Source: Silene conica (Eukaryota; Streptophyta; Magnoliopsida; Caryophyllales; Caryophyllaceae). Taken from it: a stretch of DNA of 64,000 bases. The notes under the pieces were generated by a model, which made no database searches, was not told the DNA's origin, and saw only the letters and a list, made by a program, of their open reading frames with translations. The stretch is taken from the NCBI GenBank assembly GCA_029255685.2, contig CM055320.2, positions 12,014,614 to 12,078,613 on the forward strand, read 5' to 3'. This document shows, one piece after another, positions 38,364 to 51,450 of this stretch. The translations under genes and the position numbers were made by a program. How positions within the stretch are numbered: position 1 is the stretch's first letter; every line of letters begins with the position of its first letter.

Positions 38364-39916
38364 ACAATCCTTGTGGGAAAATATAAAAAACACAAAATTT
38401 TGATTGACGTAAAAACACAAATTCTACTATCCTCGCACAACAAGATAAACGGAAGGATATCCGTCACAAAACAATACACTTCCATAAAAAACCAGTTATT
38501 ATTAAAGCAAATACCAAAAGCATATTTGATCGCCGCGTGTCAGCTCCTATTCATGCGCCACGTGTCAATAGCTATTAATACACCATGTGTCAAGTCCTAA
38601 AAAATAAAATCTACCGGTCATGTGGAGATTTCTGTCGCATCTGTGCATCATGATTGTGTACGCATGATTTGCAAATCAAAATTATATATGATTGTCATAA
38701 TTAAATGATTGTCATATTTAATTCACGACAAATATGGTATACTGTTTTAGGAAGGTAGATATATATTCTTAAAAAAATATTCCTAAAATCTGAAAATATT
38801 ATTTCGTTTATTAACAATATTAACCTTAATTTTCGACCAAATTTGGTGAAATTAGAAACATGTTCATTCCAATAGCAATATTAACCTTAATTTTCGACTT
38901 AAAGGAGTAATTCCGTTTATAAAATTCTGTTTATAATATTCCGTTTGTAATATTCCGTTTATAATATTCAACTTAAATCAAAAACTTGACGTAGCCTAAT
39001 TATATGTCACGTGTTAGCTACTGTAATTGTAAATCGTAATTTAAAATGAAAATAATTTTAACTATAATTGTAGTATTATAAATGTTGTAATTGATTGACC
39101 TATAAAAAGAAAGTAAATCAAAATCAATGGTATGATTTTCAAAATATGTAAAGTTATCCAAGTATCACCTTATCTTGCCTAAATTTAACACCATCTGTCA
39201 CGTGTCATGTCCAGGTTAATCTGCCACATGTCAATTTCGCAATTTAAAAAAAGATTGCATCCCCTATAAGATTATGAGCAACATAAATAAGGAAATTCAA
39301 TTGCATTTATTAATTGTCATTCAAAATTTGACTAGAAGATTCCTTACAAATTTATGTTAATATATGCATCCGTTTATATGCTATAACATTTATAAGATAA
39401 ATTGATGATTGATTGACTACTATAAAAAGTCCGTAATATATTCCATATATAGTTCATAAAAATGTCAAATTTTTAAACTTGCTTTAAAAAAAATTGGATT
39501 TGATAGTAGGAGAAAAAAAAATATTTTGTCATATATCAAATGCAATTTTTGGATATAATTATGGTCAATTAGTAATTTGAATCTCCTATAAGAAATATGA
39601 AAATATTTTCTCTAACCCGTAGCTATAGTAAAATATACTCCGTGCATTAAAGTTTACATTTTAAACTATGCGATAAATTTGAGATAAAAAGTACAGTATT
39701 TCGAATAATATTAAGCAACAAAGCAAAATTTTCAAATAATTAATTATTTACTAAATCCTAAAAAGTCTATATTAGTTTTTATTTTTAATAATATTTTTCG
39801 TTACTACCCATGTAGTGTACGGGTTTAAAAACTACTAGTTAACATTGAATAAACAAACTGTTTATAAAACTGTAACGTCTGACGGTAATACCATCAGCAG
39901 GGGCAAGAAACAAGAG
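38364..39916. other. Upstream region of LAP-c
   Basis: Collinear with 17474-20022 but lacking about 1 kb (junction near 39680) and a 12-bp stretch near 39172. The first G-box is kept at 38559-38564. No genes. Confidence 0.65.
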
Positions 39917-39924
39917 TATATAAA
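39917..39924 (+). promoter_or_regulatory. TATA box of LAP-c
   Basis: TATATAAA at the same place as in LAP-b. The surrounding sequence is nearly identical, so the promoter itself is probably still competent. Confidence 0.55.
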
Positions 39925-41386
39925 GAGTTGGGCAGTTCGGTGGGTGAAATGGTCGCCATAGATGACTATATATATCCAATAATCTAACTAGGTAAGTTGC
40001 ATCAATATCGTCATCGTCTTTGACTTCATCAAAAGTTACTCCTTCCACTAATGGTTAAGATGAATGTATTCTGGACGACTGTTATTGATTTCGAAATCCC
40101 TCCCATATTGCTCTGCCGGCTCATTTGACACCAAAAATTGAAGTTGCGTCCGTTGCCCGTGTTTCGACTTACAGTGGCGTCCTCTCCATTCTAGCACAAG
40201 TACGCTTATGGCGCGCTCTCTCACTTTCATTAACCCTGGCCTCACTCAGCCTGCTGCTCTCGAACCTTTTCAATTATGTTGTTTCTTATCAAACTTTCGA
40301 TTATTATACTCTCCGTCCCAATCATTTGTTTACGCTTTTTATTATTTGTGACAGTATTTGACGTATATAGTAACCTTCACTTGACCGTGTTCTTCCCACT
40401 TTTCAAAATATGTGATGGCATTGTAAAAGTTTGAAAAACATGAAAAAATGGAGGCAAATCAGATGACGAATCAGATAAACAAATGACTGAAACGAAGAGA
40501 TTACAAATGTAAATGTTGCATGCATGACAATTATTATCGGATTCAAAGTAGGTGAGTTTGCAGTTGAAGGATATTGATGTGTTGGAATGGAAAGGTGACC
40601 TGATCGCCATAGGTGTAACAGAGATGGATATGAGCAAGGATAAGGACATGAAATTCAAAAACACGATATTGAATAAACTAGACTTGAAATTAGGGGGTTT
40701 GTTAGCCGAAGTCTCTAGTGAAGAGGATTTTACTGGCAAGTCTAGACAGTCTACTATTCTGAGGCTTATGGGTTTTGGGTTTGAAAAGATCGGGTTAATT
40801 GGCCTTAGCCATCAGTCTTCTTCTGTTGCAACATACCGTGGTTTTGGTGAAACGGTCGCTGCTGCTGCTAAGACTGGTCAGGCCTCTAATGTTGCTGTTG
40901 TACTCGCAGCACCACCTCAAAATAAGTTGACTACTATTTCTGCCATTGCATCCGGTACTCCATTTTCCATTTCAACCCATTTTATCAACGCTATATTCTG
41001 CCTATCTACTTTCTTGCCTTTTTTAATTTATATCTGATCATGTAAGTAGTACATCTTGGCATATAGTTCAATTTTCAAGCAAGCGGGAATTCATGTTAGC
41101 CAACTCCATTTCATCTTGGGACTAAGGCGTTGTTGTTGTTGTAGGTACTATACTTGGTACACACGATGATTTGAGGTTTAAGTCAGAATCAAAGAAGCCA
41201 TCTCTCGAATCTTTGGATATCATTGGTTTTGGGACTGGGCCTGAATTGGAGCAAAGACTCAAGTATGTCGAATATATGTGTTCTGGTACTATATTTGGAA
41301 GGGAGCTCGTCAATGCAACTGCTAATGTGCTTACTTCTGGTGAGCAATTCCGTTTGTCCCTTCCTTTACCCTTGTCAAGAAAATGA

Positions 41387-41680
<294 letters not shown>

Positions 41681-43985
41681 TAATTTTGGTTGCATCTGTT
41701 TTTTTGAACCTTAATCAACTTCTGCGAGGTCTAGTTATATACACTGAATTAATTTGATAAGGCCTTTGCTAGGTTTAGTTGACAACTTTTTGATTAATTT
41801 GGTTAGACCCGACGGACAAATCCACTCTTGTCAGCCTGTCAGGTTTGGTTTCATGTAACTTATAAATGAGTCATCAACCCCATAACTTGATCACAACCCA
41901 ATTACACAAAGTACTCAAACATCTTATCACCACGACACATTCATTTTTTCTGTAATGCAATCTGTTATCCAACCTATTTATATGAGCAGCTCCATTTAGT
42001 CCCATTGAGAACCGTATTAACTTTAGACCATTGAGCATATCTATCACTTTTAACCGCAGTCAAAAATAGAGATTGCACGAAAGAATAAACATTCTGAGTT
42101 TTAATCTAACAAGATGTAGTAGGGCAGAATGAAAGTTATGTAATTTTACCCTTTCTTTTTCCTCTCTTTTGGCTTTGAATGGGCTCGAAATTGCGTATCT
42201 AGTTAATACTATCTCCATTTTGCTCAGGTAGCCCCACTTTTCAAATATTTCCTGCTTTAGAAAAAACTTAAACTTTATTGAATAATGTAAAGGGAGTATT
42301 TGTTATCCTGCGCGAGTTAGGTTGTGTATTCAAGACAATTTGAGTTAGAACCCATTTAATAAATGCGGTTTCGTGTCAAGAAACCTCAGCCAGAACTTGA
42401 CTCGAATAAATGTTGTGTCGCCTTTATGGCTTTGTGTCAACCCAATTACTTAAATGGATATAAAACCTTAAACCAAGGCTGCGAGCGTTTTCTTGTTTCG
42501 TGTTTTGCCCACATTAATGTTTGCTGGCTCTAGATTTGATAATTCGCCTTTTAGTTCTTAAGCTTCCTCCTTGCTGACTTTGTTTTTACTGGTGGTTATA
42601 TGCTTCTATATTTATGTTTAACAAGCTGTATACGAATATTATTTGATTGATTTCATCAACCATGATTCAGTTCTTCCAAATTGTCTGATTCTAATTTCTA
42701 AGATGCTTATTGGATTTCTAAAATTCTAACTGCGCGCTCCTGTGTTAGTTGATGTCCATGATCGCGGATTCATGATTTGAATGATCACATTGATCAATCA
42801 TTTCTCTTTCTGTGGATTTTGAGTGTATTTTGCATGTTCCTAAACGTTTCTTTTTAATTGTTTGCAGTAGAGGTTACAATATCAAAACTGGGTTTGGATG
42901 CTCAATTGAGCTACTGAAGTTCGATATGAGTGGTTCTGCAGCAGTTTTAGGTGCAGCAAAAGCCATTGGCCAAATCAAACCTACTGGTGTAGAGGCAAGT
43001 TCTAATATATAATTCTCTTGTTTCATGATTTCTACTTAATTAGATAAATGAGTGCAACAGTGCAAGTAATGGTCATGCCAGATTTCTACAACTTTTCCCA
43101 TAACACTATAAAACTCAGTTTAGAAAAGCTCGACATTACTTACTCATGTGTTAGAAAGGGAATTTGTGCTATGTGCAGGTTCATTTCATTGTTGCTGCAT
43201 GCGAAAACATGATTAGTGGGACTAGTATGAGACCTGGAGACATAGTCACTGCTTCTAACGGAAAGACAACTGAGGTTATGTGCCTCATCATAGTGAGATC
43301 ATCCTTTTAGTGCTTCTTTTGCCCATTCCCTTGTCTTGTAAACAGGGGTGTTATACTATTACTACCTTAGAGGCCCTTCTATGTTCTCAGATGGTTAGTT
43401 ACGAACTTAATTAGTTTCTCATGGTTTACATTTTTACATTGTATGAAGCATCCCAAGCCATTAAACCCCACGAATCTTAACTCATCCCAAGCCTTTACTT
43501 GCGATTTTATCAAGCTTTGTGGCCGTTGGGCGTGATGGTCGGTAGTGTTAAGTCTAGTGGTTTTAGAGTATATGTGGGTTGAGGGTGTGGATCTAGGATT
43601 CGTTTGATCTAGGATTTGTTTGTTAAGCGTATGGGTTGGGTGGATTGACGGCTCGGCGCTAGTGGGTGCAGGTGTGTGGTGTGGGCGTTAGTTGTGGTTG
43701 TTTAAAAATGGTGGTGGGTCAAGGGTGTGGAAATAATTTGTTCGAGGGGAAATAATTTGACTTGGAGGAGGGAAATGTAAGATCCAATTTCCTTCTCCAA
43801 ATCCCTTCACTCCATTTTTCTAACGAAACAAAGGATTTTTCATTCATCCAAATCCCTCCCTCCCCTTTCCCTTCAAATCCCCCTATCCAAACGCACCTGG
43901 TTCTGTGAAAAGACTAGCTTGCAGGCTTTCATACCAGTTGTCTTACTGATTCTATTCGCCGAGAAAAACAAACGACTTTCTCTAA

Positions 43986-44249
43986 GGATGTGTTTGGATT
44001 GAGAGATTTGGAGGGAAATGGAGGGGAGGGAATTGGAAGGATGAAAAATTCATTAGCAAAACGAAGGTTTGGAGGGGAGAGAAAATAGATCCCTCCATTT
44101 CCGTCCTAGAGGAAATTATTTCCCCACCAACATAGACAAGATTTGGAGGAAAAATCACCTTTTTCTATTCTCCCTCCCCTTTCCTTCCTTTCCCTTCTCC
44201 GCTTCCCCCTCCCCTCCCTTCCCTCCTTTTTCCCTATCCAAACACACCC
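43986..44249. mobile_element. Tourist-like MITE in LAP-c intron 6
   Basis: Orthologous to the insert at 27269-27503. TAA flanks both sides (43983-43985 and 44250-44252), with ends GGATGTGTTTGGATTG and a right complement starting GGGTGTGTTTGGATAG. It is 29 bp longer than the LAP-b copy owing to indels in the purine and pyrimidine tracts. Confidence 0.8.
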
Positions 44250-45004
44250 TAAAGATAGAGTCGGTAGAGCCACACTCTTCAAATGCCCTACCAAAGGGCC
44301 TCGACTAATTGCTTGTAACCATAGAGGCTAACAATAAACAATAACTCTTCAAAGGCCCTAAGAAAGGGCCTCGACTAATTGAGCAATAAAACAATTATTT
44401 TGGAAATTGTAAACAGTGTAAGTTCTGAAGGGATAGAAGCAAACTGTTTTACCCATTTTCTCAAACTTGTATCTGCGCGTCTTGATATCATTTTATTCAG
44501 GTTAACAACACCGACGCAGAAGGAAGACTTACTCTCGCAGATGCTTTAATTTATGCTTGCAACCAAGGGGTGGAGAAGGTAATGTTTTTGTAGGACAATA
44601 CTATGTGATTATGATTTGGACGTATTAAGCCCTATATTCGGAAAAAGCTTGCCTTTAGAGGCTCAACAGAAAATTGATGTGGCAGTTCATTTAGATGTGT
44701 TATTTAGCTCATTCAAAGAACTACAATCGCCGCCTACAACATTTATCATCATTCTTGATCGAAATATTTGAGCTCGGCTAAATTAGAGTGTAGTAAGACT
44801 TAATCCTAAGGAAGATGACAGGAACCGTGAATGCAAATAAAACATTCCCTCTAGGGTTTTTCTCTTGGGAGGGTTTGTGTACCTAAGTTTGCTTAGGGTT
44901 TTCCCTTGATTTTTTCAAGGTTTCCGGTTCTTTCATCTTTAATCTTTTCCTAAAATTCACCAAGTCTTTTCCTTTTCTTCTTCGAGCAGTCTTTTTTCTT
45001 AATC

Positions 45005-46097
45005 ATGGTGGCACAAAATTCAAATAATAACAATATCATCAATCATAGGGTCCCGTATGTAAATGACGATAACAAAGGAGGCGACAATGAGCCTGAAGTG
45101 GAGATCGAATGACTAATTGAGGGGGAAGATGAGGCTACTGGTGAGAGCCGATGTGTAGTGGGAATATTGTGGACGGAGAGATATGTGAATCTAAATGCCC
45201 TAATCGACACGATGGTTAGGGCATGGAATCGAAAGAAAGTGTTATGGGGGAGATTATCGACAAACAACGCAAGATCATAACGTTTGAATTTGCGGAAGTG
45301 AATGATAAACAAAGAGTTTTAGCAGAGTAGCCTTGGCACTTCGAAAGACATCTTCTCATCTTTTCGAACCTACAAGGGGATGAGGTACCTCTTTGTTTCT
45401 CCCGTGTGTGGATTCGTCTTTACGATTTTCCGGTTCTTGGAAGGCAGAATAAATAAAATGCGGTTAATATAGGAAATGCTATTGGAAATTTAGTGGATAT
45501 CAATAACTCTGTTAACCCCTCGATTAATAGATCGATGCGCATCCGGGTTATTGTGGATGTACGTAAACCGTTACTTGGTTCGATTAGCATGAAAGGGAAA
45601 AGGGGAAAATAGTGGAAAGTCAGACTTAGCTATGAGAACTTGAACCTATTTTGTTATGCGTGTGGTAGAATGGGGCATGGCGAAAAGGTTTGTGGTGAAA
45701 GGATGGGACCGATAGGGTAAGGAAGGAAGTATGAGGAATGGTTGAAAGCCTCGCCGTGGCGGGTGGCGAGGAGGGCGAGAAGTTATGGTGTGTGGCTGGG
45801 AGAATGCTTGATTTTGACAAACTGTCGAAGTTGGAGGAAGAAGACAAATAGGTCAGTCAGATGGTTGAGATGCTTTGGGGTGTGTCCTTATCTCGTAGCG
45901 GATCGAAGGCAAGGGCTCCATCTCAGAATAGACAAGATGAAGTGCTGAGGGAGGATGAAAGGTTCTCGACGGCGGATTCGTTGGTTGTTAGGGCGAAAAC
46001 TCAAAATCCAACAGGGAAGAATGCATCTACACTGGTGGGGGACATGAATGTTAAAAAAAAGAAAGTAAGGCGACTAGAGGAACCGAGCTCCTTCTAG
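45005..46097 (+). pseudogene. LINE-c ORF1 remnant
   Basis: Starts ATG GTG GCA CAA as in LINE-b, with early stops. The zinc knuckle near 45653-45694 has Tyr to Ala and Asp to Val changes (CYACGRMGHGEKVC on translation). Non-functional. Confidence 0.7.
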
Positions 46098-46853
46098 GGG
46101 CTCTAATCTTGCGAACCGCGGGCCTGAGATTGGCAGCAAAAGAAACGGGGGTGGAAGTGAGGGGGGACAGTAATGGGGGTGGATGATGCCGAAGGGGCGC
46201 GAAGAGGAGACGTGAAGTGACAAATGAGGTGGACATACAGATTTTAGTAGCGGTGACTGCAGCACCGCGAACAGCAATAAAAATCTTCAGTAGAATTGTC
46301 AAGGGCTGGGCAATCCCTCGACGGTTGGGTCCCTCCTGGATTGGTGTAGGAGGGAGTGCCCTAATATTGTTTTCGTGATGGAGACAATGTTGGGGGAGAG
46401 AGAGAGAGTTAGAGAGGATTCGTAATAGTTGTGATTACTCGGATGGGATGTGAGTAAAGAGTCTAGGTAAGGCTGGTCGTTTAGGGTTGTACTGTGTTGG
46501 CGTGATATTAATGCTCAACTTATTTCGTATAGCAGTTATCATATCATGATAGATGTCCTAAACGAGAATAATAATCCTAGGTGGAGGGTTGGTGGGGTGT
46601 ATGGATGGCCGGAAACGAGGAATAAGTACAAGACATGGGATATGATGAGAAGTTTAACTGAAAATTGCTCCATTCCTATTTCTTTCTTTGGAGACTGTAA
46701 TGAGATCCTAAGTTTGACGAAGAAACAAGGCGGGGCTGTTCGAAGAGAGCGATATTTGGATGCCTTTCGACGTGTTTTGGATGATTGTGCGCTACATGAT
46801 TTGGGTTATAGGGAAATATTTTTACATGGCAGCGAGGTTTATCAGAGGAGACG

Positions 46854-48854
46854 ATGGTGAAGGAACGGCTGAATAGAGCGTTGGTGACAACTGAGTGGCG
46901 GTCTTTATTTCCAAATATGATTGTCCAATACTTCCCTATATACTCCTCTAATCATTTAGCTATTATCATAAAGGAAGAATGTGTGATGGAACGAGGACGG
47001 AGGCGTAGGAGCTTTAAATTTGAACCTTTTTGGATGGCGGACGAACAATGCGAAAGAATTATTAATGAGGCCTGGAGTGGTGGACCTTCAACGGATAATC
47101 CTGGGAAAATCAAGGTGTTTGCCACAGAGTTATCGGATTGGGCGAGACGGAGGTTCGGTAATATCAAGCGGCAAATTCGAGATAAAGAAGCGGAACTGGA
47201 AGTGTGGCAAAGACACCCTTCTTTGAGGGATATGTTAGATAGATGTCGATATATTGTGGTGGAGCTTGATGACTTGCGAAGACAAAATGAAACTTACTGG
47301 TACACTAGAGCTCGGAAATGTGAACTTCGAGACGGTGATAAAAATACGAGCTACTTTCACCATAAAGCAAAACAGCGAAAATGACGAAATGCAATTTTGG
47401 GAATTGAATATAATAATGCACAGTGGTGCACACCATGGTGCACCGAGGAGGCTGCTATCTGAAGGGTTATTGAAGAATACTTTGAGCAACTGTTTTGTAC
47501 GTCAAATCCGTCCGATTTTGAAGAGGTAATGAATTGCATTCCACACATCATTTTTAAGGAGATGAATATGACACTTGACGGCCCTTTGAGCGATGACGAG
47601 ATTAAGGAAGCGATGTTTTGTATGCACCCAAATAAAGCCCCGGGACTGGATGGTATGCATGTCGTTTTTTATCAAAAATACTAGAATATTGTTGGTCCCA
47701 ATTTATGCAGTTTTGTTCGAAATTGGTGGGAGGGAAGAGGTCATATTGACGCTGTTAACTTGACCAATGTGGTGTTAATTCCAAAATGTGCTTCTCCAAA
47801 AAAGATTACAGAATTCCGTTCTATTAGTCTATGTAACGTTGTGTATAAACCTATTTCGAAGACACTGGCGAACCGTTTGAAACCTTTGTTAAATGATTTT
47901 ATTTCGGAGAATCAGAGTGCATTCACACCGGGACGACTTATAACATATAATGCGTTGATTGCTTTTGAGACGTTTCATGAGATGAAACGAAGTGGCGAGG
48001 GGCGGAATAGAGATATTGCTCTCAAGCTTGACATGAGTAAGTCTTATGATCGCGTGGAATGGAATTTTTTGGATGAGATATTGAAGAAAATGGCCTTCTT
48101 GTTGATGTGGAGGAATAGGATCATGAATTGTGTGTTTACTATTGCTCACTCGTTTCTTATTAATGGGCAGAATTCGAGAGTGGTTCGGCCGAGTAGGGGG
48201 CTTCGAGAAGGGGACCCTATTTTGCCATATTTGTTCCTTATCTGTGGTGACGCGTTCTCGTATTTAATTAAGGAGGTTGTGAATATGGGGAAATTACATG
48301 GAGTACGGGTATGCCGAGGGGCTCCTAGGATTTCACATTTATTTTTCGCGGATGATAGTATTCTTTTTACTAGAGCTAATCTATCAGAATGCTCAACGAT
48401 AGCTGAAATTATCAGTAAACATGAAAGAGCATCGGGACATAAGATTAATTATTCCAAATCGGAAGTGGTTTTTAGCAAAAAAATGTATGGCAATGCGAGG
48501 ATAAATCTTATGGCTGCTTTAGGTGTCCGAGAAGTGGAACGGCATGAGAAATACTTAGGTATACCTTGTTGGTCGAAGAAAGTAGTGTTTTCGTGCTTGA
48601 AGGAGATGGTATGGAAGAAAGTTCACGAATGGAAGGAGAGATTACTTTCGAAACCATGGAAGGAGATCTTTATAAAAGCCGTCGCACAAGCCATTCCCAC
48701 TTATATGATGAGTCTATTTGCATTACCGGAGGGTATAGTTGATGAGCTCCACACGACTATGGCCGCTTTTGGTGGGGTTCTGCCGAGAGTCAGAGGAAAA
48801 TACATTGGTGGCAATGGGATAGACTATGTCTACCAAAGAATATGGGTGTTTTGA
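46854..48854 (+). pseudogene. LINE-c ORF2 remnant with a long RT frame
   Basis: The end of the endonuclease and the linker are open at 46854-47384. The main reverse transcriptase frame is 47760-48854 (364 aa) with [44 protein letters not shown] and FADDSILF. The RT is better preserved than in LINE-b, but it is cut by a shift near 48760 and lacks a continuous ORF2. Confidence 0.82.
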
Positions 48855-50012
48855 GGTTCCGAAACTTACGGGTTTTCAACCAAGCTTCACTAGCATACCT
48901 GGCGCCTGGCGGCTTTTAATGCACCCAAAGACGTTAGCTGGGCAGGTAATGAAAGCGAGATATTTTAAATCGTGTTCTACTATTGATGCTAGAAAGGGGC
49001 ATGACCCCAATTACGTGTGGAAAAGCTTGTGGGGGTTAAATCCCTTCTTAAGGAGGGATTACAATGGACATTCGGTAATGGTGAATCTATTGGTGTCTGG
49101 GAGCGTGGAGGACGATCTCCTAACCCGAACAGTTAAGCGAACCCTGCCTTGCGAGTTGAAGCTCTGATAGATAAAGAACGTGGGATATGGAATGACGATG
49201 TGGTGCAAACCGTGTTGTCAGCCGATGAGCGACACTTGATTCATAAAATTCCTTTGAATAAAACTTTCCCACCTGACATCTTATATGGTGGCCAAACAAG
49301 GATGAAATTTATTCGGTTAAGTCGGGATATTTGCTAGGAATGGGACCTCATCTGGAGGGGATTAGTGCGGGTGCACAGAATGGTGACTGTGGAAGCGGCT
49401 TTGGAACTTACCTATTCCTCCAAAGCTCATGCACTTACTGTGCCACGCTTGTAACGGTACTCTTGTCGTTTGGACCAACCTCCACCGTAGGCATTGCTTG
49501 TAAAACCCCTCGCGAAAGCGGAAATATAAACACACAAAAGTACTAAAATTGCAGCGGAATTAAAACTTTTTAAAAGATAAACAACATGCGAGAAGTCTTA
49601 AACTGAAACAGAAACTGAAAAGGATACGTAACAGTTCTAAGTACTGAAATAAAATATATACACAGCCTGGGATGGAACACCCCTACAGGCACCAAAACGT
49701 AAAGTATCAAACTACGAGTCCAGCTAAACGATAAGGGTAAGTCATGATGAAAGGATCATCGCTCGCTAGCTCTCATGAACCCATCTCCAACCTGCATGTA
49801 CCTACATACATGAAAACATGTACGCCACAATCAGTGGGGAGTGACTAGAGTTCTCCTAGCCACTTTTTGTGACAACACGTAACATATAAAACAATACAGA
49901 ATACTCCAACATATATCCACATGTGAAGCATAAACAACTCATCATCTGATCTCTTACTAACATGCAATTACCATGCACGGCTCTCAACCAACTTCATAAA
50001 CAATTAGGAAGG

Positions 50013-50060
50013 AGAGCCGGTTTCCCTACTGGTTACCCAGTCGGGGGGTCTTTCAATCCA
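50013..50060. repeat. GGTTACCC hairpin block, first copy in solo LTR 2
   Basis: GGAGAGCCGGTTTCCC, stem-loop ACTGG-TTAC-CCAGT, then CGGGGGGTCTT. A second copy lies near 50866 with stem TCGG/CCGA. The flanks are the same while the stem bases are different but paired. Confidence 0.7.
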
Positions 50061-50264
50061 ACTATTTATGAAACCGAACAAGAGTCACCCAATGCCTTGG
50101 ATGATTGAACCATGACTAAATAAACGAATCATAATTATGCATATCTGACACTGTACCATCATCAAGGCAATCAGATAAAACATCGTAAACTCATCATAAT
50201 TATGCATATCTGACACTGTACCATCATCAAGGCAAGCAGATGAAGCATTCATAACACTAGCAAT

Positions 50265-50753
50265 GGGTCCAGAGGTGAGCTTAACACATATCCCATTCCT
50301 ACACTATGTCGGGTCCAGAGGTGAGCTTAACACATATCCCAACATACAATTCAAGTAAAGGGTCCAGAGGTGAGCTTAACACATATCCCAAAACTTACAC
50401 AACATGAAAAGGGTCCAGAGGTGAGCTTAACACATATCCCTAATCATCCAAAAGCAACGGGTCCAGAGGTGAGCTTAACACATATCCCGATGCTACAAAC
50501 AAGTACTGGGTCCAGAGGTGAGCTTAACACATATCCCAATACACAGCTACCGCACAACGGGTCCAGAGGTGAGCTTAACACATATCCCGTGCACGACAAC
50601 CGATCACGTGTCAGGTCCAGAGGTGAGCTTAACACATATCCTGACACGCCCAAGCAAAACACGTAACGGGTCCAGAGGTGAGCTTAACACATATCCCGTC
50701 ACGCGACATATAAAACACATGGTGGGTCCAGAGGTGAGCTTAACACATATCCC
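50265..50753. repeat. Ten-unit array with a 30-bp conserved core and covarying flanks
   Basis: Cores of 30 bp beginning GGGTCCAGAGGTGAGC and ending ATATCCC start at 50265, 50311, 50360, 50411, 50459, 50508, 50559, 50613, 50668 and 50724. The period grows from 46 to 56 bp. Spacers are different in every unit, but those next to a core tend to be complementary across it: CGTGTCAGG/CCTGACACG around unit 8 is perfect, and CGTAACGGG/CCCGTCACG (9), ATGGTGGG/CCCACCAC (10) and TATGTCGGG/CCCAACATA (2) are nearly so. Units 3, 4 and 7 pair poorly. Confidence 0.88.
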
Positions 50754-50865
50754 ACCACGCGACAAACAAAATACCCACTAACATCCAAGGTAGAAACTAA
50801 CCTATAGTTCTAACTTCTTAAACCTCTAACCAACATACAATTGATTCCGGGAACTAGGACGAGGG

Positions 50866-50915
50866 AGAGCCGGTTTCCCTTTCGGTTACCCGACCGGGGG
50901 GTCTCCATCCTCACT
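50866..50915. repeat. GGTTACCC hairpin block, second copy in solo LTR 2
   Basis: GGGAGAGCCGGTTTCCC, stem-loop TCGG-TTAC-CCGA, then CCGGGGGGTCTCC. It sits right after the ten-unit array, as the equivalent block does in solo LTR 1. Confidence 0.7.
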
Positions 50916-51052
50916 TCATTCCCGAACCCAATATAACGTTGCCCGTACACCGGGGACCTCAGATACATGTCACAAGTATACAAAACGAGTTTCAAACAAA
51001 ACCGATCAACCGTTTAAAAGTTGCGATCGAAACACAAATAAAAACCACCAGG

Positions 51053-51450
51053 GGTCCCCAGCCGGTCGGCAGGCAGCCGGTCGGCCGGCTGGTGACCTCT
51101 CAAATTTCCTTTTCTCTTTAAACCGAGAGAACATCAAGAAAGGGTTCCCAGCCGGTCGGCAGGCAGCCGGTCGGCCGGCTGGGAAGACCTTTCCCAAAGC
51201 CTTCAAACAACGTATCCAAACCCATAAGTACCCCCAGCCGGCTGGCAGGCGGCCGGTCTACCGGCTGGGGCCCCTTCTACTTAGGTCCTTCGCAATAAAA
51301 GCACAAGAAAGAATGACTACCAGCCGGTCGGCAGGCGGCCGGTCGGCCGGCTGGCAGTCCTAAGCCAATTTTCCAAAAATGCGAGAAAAGCACCTAAATG
51401 CTCTCCCAGCCGGTCGACCGGCGGCCGGTCGGTCGACCGGCTCAGAGAGC
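51053..51450. repeat. Five GC-rich hairpins with unit-specific outer stems
   Basis: Five copies of a CAGCCGG...CCGGCTG palindromic core, at 51053-51097, 51145-51185, 51232-51270, 51315-51359 and 51400-51450, separated by ordinary AT-rich sequence. The outermost bases differ per unit but pair: GGTC/GACC, TTCCC/GGGAA, CCCC/GGGG, GACT/AGTC and GCTCTC/GAGAGC. The last core is partly rearranged (CGGTCGACCGG). Confidence 0.88.

Noticed and set aside
50265..50753. CRISPR array
   Set aside because: Repeat and spacer sizes resemble one, but it lies within a TSD-flanked solo LTR in a plant intron, spacer ends pair across the repeats, and no cas gene exists here.
50370..50781. Repetitive proteins with SLTHIP and GELNTYP motifs
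   Set aside because: These are frames through the 30-bp hairpin array in the solo LTR, without a start context or homologues known to me.
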